From Pseudoflavonifractor sp035562355 (GTDB lineage: Bacteria; Bacillota; Clostridia; Oscillospirales; Oscillospiraceae): 21,617 bases of DNA. Location of the stretch: NCBI GenBank assembly GCA_035562355.1, contig DATMXU010000058.1, positions 1 to 21,617 of the forward strand, in the 5' to 3' direction. The notes beneath the pieces are model-generated. The model was not told the DNA's origin. It did not search any database and was given only the letters and a program-made list of their open reading frames with translations. Positions within the stretch are counted from its first letter, which is position 1; each line of letters opens with the position of its first letter. A program made the position numbers and the translations under genes. Positions 8,488 to 14,788 of the stretch are shown here, piece after piece.

Positions 8488-9912
8488 TCAGGCCCATGCC
8501 TGGGCGCAGGCTTGGACGGCCGCGCGGAAACACTCCTCGGGGGGGTGAACCAGCCCCGCGCCCACCTGGCCCACGCCATAGTCCCTGTGGGCAATACCGG
8601 TGTTGATGATGGGGCGGATACCGGTCTCAACGATCTTGAGCAGATCAATACCGGTAGCGCTGCCCCGGAAATCCAGGGCGGGAATCCGGTAGGCCGTCCC
8701 CTCGCCCACTGTGATCTCGTACATCTGGGTGGAGTAGTCGATGGCGTCCTGTACCTGCCCGCCCACGAACTGCACAATGGCCGGGGCCGCCGCCATGCAG
8801 AAACCGCCGATGCCCGCGGTCTCGGTGATACAGCTGTCCCCCAGGTCGGGGTTTGCGTCCTCCTCGGTGAAACCGGGGAAATAGAGCCCCTTCACCATCT
8901 CGGCGGGGGCGGTGAACCATCGGTCCGGGCTCAGGCCCGCCACGCGGATACCGAAGTCGGTTCCGTTGCGGCACATGGTGGCCAGTACGGTGCAGTAGGG
9001 TATATCGAAAATGGGGTCCATGGTACACTTGCAGGCGGGCATAGACAGATTGAGGAAGGTATGGTCATTGCCGTTGAGGAAACTCAGCACCGCCTCCTGT
9101 TGCTCCCTGGGGAAGTCGGTCTTGAGCACATAGGGGAAGAGCTCCCTTAGAAAGAGCGAGGTGGCCGCCTTGTTGCGGTTGTGGGCCTCGTCTCCCATCT
9201 GGAGGCACTGGGCAATCAGAACCTTCATGTCCATCTCGCCGCGAAGCGCCAGGGTTTCCCTGAGCACCGGGTAGTACTCGTCGCGTATGCGGCGCAGGCG
9301 GGCAAAAACCTCCTCGTCGCAGGCCCCGAAGCGCAAGACCTTGCCCAAGCCCTCGTTGACGGTGCAGTAGGCGCTGTTTCCGTAGGTCTTATTTACCATG
9401 TGCCACACGGGCATGGAATAGGTTACCACGCCCGCCATGGGACCCACCGCGCTGTGGTGGTGGCAGGGGGAGAAGGTGATCTTACCGCCGGCCGCAAGGG
9501 CCTCGGCTTCCTCCAGACTCTTGGCCAGGCCCTCGTAGATGAGCCCGCCCATGACCGCGCCCCGGACCGGCGGGCACATGCGCTCCCAGGTCACTGGCGG
9601 ACCGGCGTGGAGAATGGTGGTGGGAGTCATGCCGGGAACGGCCTCCCCGGCGGTGGACATGCCTACCAGCACCGGCTGGGCCGATAAAATACGGGAGAGG
9701 GCCTCCCGGTTGGCCGCGTCGATCTTTTCGCCCAGCGCGCCCTGTCGGAGTCTGCGCAGGCAGTCCGCAATTTTTTCATCTCCGCCCGCCACGGGCTTCC
9801 AATCCACATGGATGACGTTTTTGCCCTGCCTCATCAAATCCTGGTAGAAGGACTCAATGCCGAAATTCACCACCGAGAGTTTTTTGCCGAAGAGCTCGTT
9901 CGTTTTGCTCAT
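8488..9912 (-). CDS. DUF1116 protein, AllG/YlbE-like subunit of oxamate carbamoyltransferase-type complex
   Basis: The 474-aa protein matches the DUF1116 (YlbE) family in overall pattern: VDWKPVAGGD near the N-terminus, GMSTAGEAVPGM, a Cys/His-rich FSPCHHHSAVGPM segment, and a conserved C-terminal half with AGIGGFCMAAAPAIVQFVGG. In E. coli the YlbE, FdrA and YlbF proteins (AllG, AllF, AllH) are assigned as the oxamate carbamoyltransferase complex, which yields carbamoyl phosphate at the end of anaerobic allantoin degradation. All three partners are consecutive here. The ATG start follows a GGGAGGG site and sits 15 nt after the AllF-like stop. A carbamoyl-transfer role is likely; oxalurate as substrate is not shown. 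Confidence 0.85.
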   Translation of the reverse strand: MSKTNELFGKKLSVVNFGIESFYQDLMRQGKNVIHVDWKPVAGGDEKIADCLRRLRQGALGEKIDAANREALSRILSAQPVLVGMSTAGEAVPGMTPTTILHAGPPVTWERMCPPVRGAVMGGLIYEGLAKSLEEAEALAAGGKITFSPCHHHSAVGPMAGVVTYSMPVWHMVNKTYGNSAYCTVNEGLGKVLRFGACDEEVFARLRRIRDEYYPVLRETLALRGEMDMKVLIAQCLQMGDEAHNRNKAATSLFLRELFPYVLKTDFPREQQEAVLSFLNGNDHTFLNLSMPACKCTMDPIFDIPYCTVLATMCRNGTDFGIRVAGLSPDRWFTAPAEMVKGLYFPGFTEEDANPDLGDSCITETAGIGGFCMAAAPAIVQFVGGQVQDAIDYSTQMYEITVGEGTAYRIPALDFRGSATGIDLLKIVETGIRPIINTGIAHRDYGVGQVGAGLVHPPEECFRAAVQACAQAWA

Positions 9913-9927
9913 ATGCGGTCCCTCCCC

Positions 9928-11484
9928 TCATAGATGCGCCAGGACGCGCTGCGTAAAGCGGACAGCCTGAGCGTTGGACGGCAGGACGACGGCGCCGGCA
10001 TTGGCCAGCTTGAGCCGGGAGGCGGCGAGACTCTGGGGATCGCCCTCGGTACCGCATACCGAGGCCACCACGGCGAGGTAGCGGCCCTCCTTGGCGCACA
10101 GCCCCTTGGCGGCACGGATGGCTTGAGACAGCTCCTCCGCCGGGTCCTCGTGTGAGCCATAGCCGATGACGCAGTCCACCAGCAGCACCGCCGCCGCCGG
10201 GTCGGCGGCCTCGGCCACCACCCGCTCACACCGAAGGGATGGATCGATCATGGGATGCGGGCGGCCCAGCGTGAATTCATCGTCCCCAAAGTCCAGGAAG
10301 GTGTGCTCCCTGCCGGGGGCGCTGCGGGCGTTGTCAAGCCTGTCTTCCGGGTGCAGTGGGATATTGGACCAGATATGGCCTAGGGAGCTTATCATTAGTT
10401 TCATGGCCTCGTCGCAAAGCGTCCCGCCGGTGTAGAGGCCCCGTACGAACTTCTGTCCCAGGGCCATTCTTGCCGTTTCGGACGCGGCCAGCTCCTCTGC
10501 CCGGTGCTCCCCCATGGCAAAACCGGTGAAGTCCTCCGGTTTCCGGCCTTGGGAGAGGGCTACGGCTTTGTGGGCTGCGTCCTCCAAGGAGAGGGCCGCC
10601 CACAGGCCCCGGGCCTCAATCTCTGCGGGGTTTCCTCCGATAAAACAGGCCACAGTGGGTTTACCCCCGGCCGCGGCGCGGTCCAGAATTCTGCGGGCGA
10701 TTTCAGGGGCCGGGGGCTTGGAGACCAGCACCAGCACTTTGGTCTTGGGGTCGCGGATCAGAGCACTCATTCCCAGCTCCATCATCCTGCCGCCGATCTC
10801 CATCCTCAAATCCCGCCCGCCGGTGCCCAGCAGTTGGGAGATGCCGCCGCCCAGCTGGTCGATGAGGGAGGAGACCTCCTGGGCACCGGTGCCCGAGGCG
10901 CAGACCATGCCGATATCCCCGCTCTTGACCACGTTGGCAAAGGCCAGGGGCGTACCGCTCACAATGGCGGTGCCGCAGTCCGGCCCCATGACCAGCAGCT
11001 CTTTGGACGCGGCGTACTCCTTGAGGTCCCGCTCCTCCTCGATGGTCACGTTGTCGCTGAAGAGCATCACGTTGATGTCCCTCTCCAGACAACTGCGGGC
11101 CACCTGATGGGCGTACCTGCCGGGGAGAGAGATGACGGCCATGTTCAGCCCGGGCTCCAGTTTCAAAGCGCCCTCCAGCGTGTGCGGGTAGTGGTCGGCC
11201 TTGCGGCGCTCCGCCCTTTTACCAAGCAGCTCCTCCACTTTGGACGTCACGGCAGCAAAGGCGTCCTCGCCCTCGCAGTCGGCCGCCACGAAGAAATCAT
11301 TGGCAGTGACGGCGTCAAAGCCCTCGCCGGCAAGACCGATGTTGCGGGCGATCTCACGATTTAGCTCCGTCCCCATGCCCACCAGCGCTTCGCGGACACC
11401 GGAGAGCTTTTTTACCTCTTTGGAGATGATCATCAGGCTAACCGAGTCGTAATAAGCATTTTTATGTACTTTCAGGCAGATCAA
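9928..11484 (-). CDS. FdrA/AllF-like acyl-CoA synthetase-fold subunit
   Basis: The protein resembles the succinyl-CoA synthetase alpha fold: MGPDCGTAI (about 166-174), SGTGAQEV (197-204) and GTGGRDL (220-226) correspond to the GPNCPG, SRSGT and GxGGD elements of that family. FdrA (AllF) of E. coli is part of the oxamate carbamoyltransferase complex. I place the start at TTG 11484: a GGAGGG site lies 7 nt upstream, and the N-terminus MICLKVHKNAYYDSVSLM then lines up with E. coli FdrA, which I recall as MIHAFIKKGCFQDSVSLM. The frame is open upstream to a GTG at 11505, but that codon lacks a ribosome site. It overlaps the AllH-like gene by 23 nt. Product 518 aa. Confidence 0.86.
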   Translation of the reverse strand: MICLKVHKNAYYDSVSLMIISKEVKKLSGVREALVGMGTELNREIARNIGLAGEGFDAVTANDFFVAADCEGEDAFAAVTSKVEELLGKRAERRKADHYPHTLEGALKLEPGLNMAVISLPGRYAHQVARSCLERDINVMLFSDNVTIEEERDLKEYAASKELLVMGPDCGTAIVSGTPLAFANVVKSGDIGMVCASGTGAQEVSSLIDQLGGGISQLLGTGGRDLRMEIGGRMMELGMSALIRDPKTKVLVLVSKPPAPEIARRILDRAAAGGKPTVACFIGGNPAEIEARGLWAALSLEDAAHKAVALSQGRKPEDFTGFAMGEHRAEELAASETARMALGQKFVRGLYTGGTLCDEAMKLMISSLGHIWSNIPLHPEDRLDNARSAPGREHTFLDFGDDEFTLGRPHPMIDPSLRCERVVAEAADPAAAVLLVDCVIGYGSHEDPAEELSQAIRAAKGLCAKEGRYLAVVASVCGTEGDPQSLAASRLKLANAGAVVLPSNAQAVRFTQRVLAHL

Positions 11485-12334
11485 TGCACATCCCTCCAAT
11501 GGCACAGGCGTCCAGGACGCCGAAATAGACCCCCGTCAGGAAATCATAGCCTGAACTGCTGCCAAAGCCGGCCACCCGCAGCAGAGCGCGAGTCAGCGCC
11601 TGTCCCTCCGTTCCGGCACGCAGGCGGGCAACCAGAGCCAGCACGTCCTCGGAGAAATAGCCCTCCCCTGCGGAGAGAAGGAGGGCCGCACTGATGACAT
11701 TGGTGTTTGGAGCGGCCGCAGCGGCGATGGCGGACGCCATCGCCACCCGGGACCCTCCGGAGGGCAGCAGCGCCAAATAGCCGCACAGCAGGTCGTCCGA
11801 CGAGGGGGTGAGGCCCGGCCCGCAGCCCGCCATTCGTCCGGCGGCAGCCGCTGCGGCCGCGATATCGCCTGTCCGTACCGCCCGGCGCAGTGTTTTAAGC
11901 CGCGGGGTAAGCAATGCGGCGTAGATTCCATCGCTCCGGCCCAGCGCCATCCGGGAGAGGCCCTCGTCCGGCGCGGAGGCCAGGAAACGCCGAATGGCCC
12001 AGGCTGCAGAGGGCTGCGGCATAGGTCCGGGCGGCAGGAGCAGGTCGATGGACTCAGCGCCGGAGAAGGAAATGACCGCCGCGCCGTCCATACTGACGCC
12101 TTCGGGGCCGAGCGTCAGTGCGCCCGGCTCCAAAAGCCCGTAATCAAAAACATGGTTTAATCTGACCGCGTGAGGTTGGAGGCACCGCCCCGGCGAGAGC
12201 AGCGTCACCAGCCCCCGGGGGGTGGACAGATTGGCCGCTACCCGGAAACGGGAGTGGAGTTTCACGGGCACAGGCCCGCCGCTCAAGGAGGCCAACAGCG
12301 CCCCGCAGATCCGTTCCGCCTGTGCTGTAATCAT
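11462..12334 (-). CDS. DUF2877 protein, AllH/YlbF-like subunit
   Basis: The 290-aa protein carries the DUF2877 hallmark GCGPGLTPSSDDLLCG (residues 170-185), preceded by an Ala-rich helix and followed by a helical C-terminal half. DUF2877 (YlbF, AllH) is the third component of the E. coli AllFGH oxamate carbamoyltransferase system. Here it is encoded first of the three, overlapping the AllF-like gene. Its ATG comes 4 nt after the stop of the OB-fold gene and has no good ribosome site of its own, so it is probably translated by coupling. The sequence is very rich in Ala and Gly but otherwise intact. Confidence 0.85.
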   Translation of the reverse strand: MITAQAERICGALLASLSGGPVPVKLHSRFRVAANLSTPRGLVTLLSPGRCLQPHAVRLNHVFDYGLLEPGALTLGPEGVSMDGAAVISFSGAESIDLLLPPGPMPQPSAAWAIRRFLASAPDEGLSRMALGRSDGIYAALLTPRLKTLRRAVRTGDIAAAAAAAGRMAGCGPGLTPSSDDLLCGYLALLPSGGSRVAMASAIAAAAAPNTNVISAALLLSAGEGYFSEDVLALVARLRAGTEGQALTRALLRVAGFGSSSGYDFLTGVYFGVLDACAIGGMCIDLPEST

Positions 12335-12338
12335 GGAT

Positions 12339-12683
12339 TCAGGGTTTTTGAAAAATGAAACCGTAATAGTCCTGACCTATGCCTTCTTTGACGATACCTA
12401 TAGAAGAGACCAGGTCCATCCCCAGCTCGGGGGGATCGTCAAAGCCGAGCTGACCGGTGGCGGTGACGCCATTGTCAAACCGCACGATTCCAAAGTTCAT
12501 CCACGCCTTCATATAGCCCTCGGGCAGGTTGAAGACCCGGGTCCAGGTCAGCAGTGTACAGTGGCCGCCCAAGGGTTCGGCGGTGAAGGAGCGGCCGTCG
12601 CACGCGGGGTTTTGACAGACAGCGTAGCTGGGGTGGTGAAGCTTTCCGCAGTTATCGCACTGGTGGGCATACAGCTGTTGCAT
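12339..12683 (-). CDS. DUF35 zinc-ribbon / OB-fold acyl-CoA-binding partner protein
   Basis: The 114-aa protein has an N-terminal rubredoxin-like zinc ribbon with C9, C12, C23 and C28 (CDNCG and CQNPAC), then a beta-rich OB-fold segment containing GHCTLLTWTRVFNLPEGY and GVTATGQL. Such proteins are obligate partners of SCP2-type thiolases, for example in archaeal thiolase/HMG-CoA synthase complexes and in the PhlB subunit of the phloroglucinol acetyltransferase. The gene follows the thiolase-like gene by 13 nt. The start is ATG 12683, after GGGAGGGG; an in-frame extension to 12758 only overlaps the thiolase gene. It probably binds or channels an acyl-CoA for its neighbour. Confidence 0.88.
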   Translation of the reverse strand: MQQLYAHQCDNCGKLHHPSYAVCQNPACDGRSFTAEPLGGHCTLLTWTRVFNLPEGYMKAWMNFGIVRFDNGVTATGQLGFDDPPELGMDLVSSIGIVKEGIGQDYYGFIFQKP

Positions 12684-12696
12684 TCCGATCCCCTCC

Positions 12697-13893
12697 CTAC
12701 TTCGTGGTGATGATGGTGGCGACCACGTTGTTGCCGAAACCGCCAAAGTTGATGGCAAGACCCGTGGCGGCGCCCTCGACCTGACGGCCCTCCGCCTCGC
12801 CCCGGACCTGACGGACCAGTTCCACCACCTGGGATACGCCGGTAGCCCCCAGAGGGTGGCCCTTGGCCTTCAGCCCGCCGGATGTATTGATGGGCAGCTT
12901 GCCGCCGATGGCCGTATCGCCATTGCGGGCGGCGATATGTCCCTGCCCCTTGGGAAAAAGGCCGCATTCCTCGCTCTCAGCGATCTCCAGGATGAGGAAG
13001 GCGTCGTGGAGCTCGGCGCAGTCGATGTCCTCCGGTCCCATGCCCGCCATTTGGTAGGCCCTCTGGGCGGCGAGACGGACCGCCAGCAGGTCGGTAGGCT
13101 CCGCGCGGTCAGCCACATAATGTGTGTCGGTGGCGGAGGCAATGCCTGCGATGCGGGCAAATGGCTTGTGGCCGAACCCCAGCTCCTCCTGTTTGTCCCG
13201 GGCCACCAGCAGCACCGCCGCCGCGCCGTCGGAAACCGGGCACATGTCAAACTGGCGCAGGGGGTCCGCCACCATGGGGTTGGTGGCGTCCACATACCGG
13301 GGATCGCTGATACGATCCAGTTTCACATGGCGCTGGATGTGGGCGCAGGGGTTATGGGTGGCGTTCTCATGGTTCTTGACGGATATGATGGACAGGTCGC
13401 GGCTGGTGACGCCGTACTTCTCCATGCGCAGGCGGGCGAACATACCCGCAAAGGAGGGCAGCGTCAAGCCGTAAGGGTACTCTCCCGTGGGGTGAAGCAT
13501 GGTGGCCACAAAGTCGGTAGCCTCCCATCCGGATACCGCCCGCATCTGCTCACCGCCCACCACCAGCACGCAGTCGGCCAGCCCCGACGCGATGGCCATA
13601 TACCCCAGCTTGATGGCGGAAGCGCCGGAGGCTGGGCCGTTCTCCACGCACTCCGCCATGGCGGGGCGGATATTCAGCGTGTCCACCAGGGCGGAGGCGG
13701 AGCCGCTGATCCGATTGAGGATACCGGCGCCCATGGAAGCCACAAATACCTGGTCAATAACGTTCTTGGCGCAGGTCTTGGCCCCGGCGTCATCCATTGC
13801 CTCGAGGGCAGCCTGGGTAATCAGCTCAAGGAACGTGCCCTCCCATTTACCGAACTTGGTATGGCCTATGCCGACAATTCCTACCTGCCGCAT
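12697..13893 (-). CDS. SCP2-type thiolase-fold protein with Pro at the nucleophile position
   Basis: The 398-aa protein begins MRQVGIVGIGHTKFGKWEG, typical of SCP-x/archaeal-type thiolases. It keeps HDAF (His 296), NTSGGLKAKGHPLGATG (His 346) and the C-terminal glycine loop NFGGFGNN. The nucleophile motif, usually CASG, reads GPASG here, with Pro87 (CCA) where Cys is expected; C82 is five residues earlier. Canonical thiolysis is therefore doubtful, unless another residue serves. Such proteins may act as C-C lyases, acyl-CoA binding scaffolds, or non-thiolase acyltransferases. It is paired with the DUF35 OB-fold gene, as in many thiolase complexes. The family assignment is firm, the reaction is not. 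Confidence 0.88.
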   Translation of the reverse strand: MRQVGIVGIGHTKFGKWEGTFLELITQAALEAMDDAGAKTCAKNVIDQVFVASMGAGILNRISGSASALVDTLNIRPAMAECVENGPASGASAIKLGYMAIASGLADCVLVVGGEQMRAVSGWEATDFVATMLHPTGEYPYGLTLPSFAGMFARLRMEKYGVTSRDLSIISVKNHENATHNPCAHIQRHVKLDRISDPRYVDATNPMVADPLRQFDMCPVSDGAAAVLLVARDKQEELGFGHKPFARIAGIASATDTHYVADRAEPTDLLAVRLAAQRAYQMAGMGPEDIDCAELHDAFLILEIAESEECGLFPKGQGHIAARNGDTAIGGKLPINTSGGLKAKGHPLGATGVSQVVELVRQVRGEAEGRQVEGAATGLAINFGGFGNNVVATIITTK

Positions 13894-13912
13894 ACAGGTA
13901 CCATCCTTTCCA

Positions 13913-14572
13913 TCAGACGATGATTATTGGGGGCTTATGGAGCATCTGGTTGGCCTCGATCACATCCTCAAAGGCGGGACGGATGCCGTTGCACTTGCTG
14001 CCCTTGTGTTTCTCCCACAGGGTGCGGGTAAGTACATAGGTGGGCACGCCCCCCAGCTCATGGGGGCAGTGCAGCCTGGGCTCAAGCTCGTACTCGATCA
14101 TCCAGCGCTTAAAGCCATTGGGGCTCTCCGCCACAATCCAGACCTCGTCCTGTCCCATCACGTCCATGTGATACTCCATCTTGGCGGCGAACAGATGGGC
14201 TCCCACCCGCGCGCCCCGGCGCAGAGTGATGGTGTGATAGCTCATGCCAACCTTCTCATTGACAAAGCGGCCGTTGACGATGCCGGCGATTTCGCCATCC
14301 ACCGCGCCCACGAAACAGTACTCGTCCTGCACACGGTAGCGGAGCATCCCCAGCAGTTCGGCATAGATGCGGGACGCCACGATGTCATAGAAATCCTTGG
14401 GCTGTTTCATCAGGGGCTCGATGGTCTCCATCAGCAGTGGGATCTCATCTCTGGAAACCTCGCGGACCAGCATATCCTCTCCGGTGGTCAGCGGAATGAC
14501 TTTGGCCTCATAGGGCTTGAGTCCAATCGTGGGGGGCCTGAGCTGCTGCTCCATTTTGTCGATAATCGCCAT
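13913..14572 (-). CDS. GNAT-like N-acyltransferase, first gene of the operon
   Basis: The 219-aa protein has the layout of a GNAT fold: a first strand and helix at MLVREVSRDEIPLLMETI, central strands YCFVGAVDGEIAGIVNGR, an acyl-CoA-loop-like segment TLRRGARVGAHLFAAKMEY, and a late strand plus helix around WIVAESPNGFKRWM. The classical Q/RxxGxG/A loop is only loosely matched by RRGARVGA. GNAT proteins transfer acyl groups from acyl-CoA to amines. The ATG follows GGGAGG and is the first start codon after the divergent promoter region. Only 19 nt separate it from the thiolase-like gene, so it belongs to the operon. Its acceptor is unknown. Confidence 0.65.
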   Translation of the reverse strand: MAIIDKMEQQLRPPTIGLKPYEAKVIPLTTGEDMLVREVSRDEIPLLMETIEPLMKQPKDFYDIVASRIYAELLGMLRYRVQDEYCFVGAVDGEIAGIVNGRFVNEKVGMSYHTITLRRGARVGAHLFAAKMEYHMDVMGQDEVWIVAESPNGFKRWMIEYELEPRLHCPHELGGVPTYVLTRTLWEKHKGSKCNGIRPAFEDVIEANQMLHKPPIIIV

Positions 14573-14595
14573 ATCATTTCCTCCCTTTTATAAAT

Positions 14596-14624
14596 GGTAT
14601 ACACAGTCGACTGAGTTCAATAAA
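14596..14624 (-). promoter_or_regulatory. Candidate promoter of the ten-gene operon
   Basis: On the minus strand TTTATT (14624-14619), a 17-nt spacer and TATACC (14601-14596) lie 24 nt before the first start codon. Both hexamers are poor matches to consensus, which fits a promoter that needs an activator. The spacer contains the palindrome CAGTCGACTG. This is a pattern-based proposal only. Confidence 0.4.
14604..14613. promoter_or_regulatory. Palindrome CAGTCGACTG, possible PucR operator
   Basis: A perfect 10-bp palindrome sits between the divergent gene starts, inside the spacer of the candidate operon promoter. After one mismatch the symmetry extends by two more pairs on each side. Its position suits a regulator site, with the divergently encoded PucR protein the obvious candidate. 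No PucR consensus is known to me, so binding is inference. Confidence 0.4.
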
Positions 14625-14689
14625 AGCGGGAATAGAGGAACACTTGTCTACCTTTCCTATTGTATTAGATAAAAATGGCAATTCATATG

Positions 14690-14718
14690 TTGACTCTTCA
14701 CAAAAAAATTTCTATACT
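14690..14718 (+). promoter_or_regulatory. Sigma-A-type promoter of pucR
   Basis: TTGACT (14690-14695), a 17-bp spacer and TATACT (14713-14718) form a near-consensus promoter in the AT-rich gap upstream of the regulator gene. Transcription would begin around 14725. The promoter lies inside the longest possible reading frame of the regulator, which argues that the true start codon is downstream. Confidence 0.75.
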
Positions 14719-14788
14719 ATTGTTAGAGCATACTTGTTTAGGTGCGTTTGGGAATTGGAATATTTTTAGGTCAGGGGGCGCTCAGACC

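Noticed and set aside
12856..13923. 355-codon plus-strand frame opposite the thiolase-like gene
   Set aside because: No motif, composition dominated by Gly, Ala and His, and entirely antisense to a motif-rich gene.
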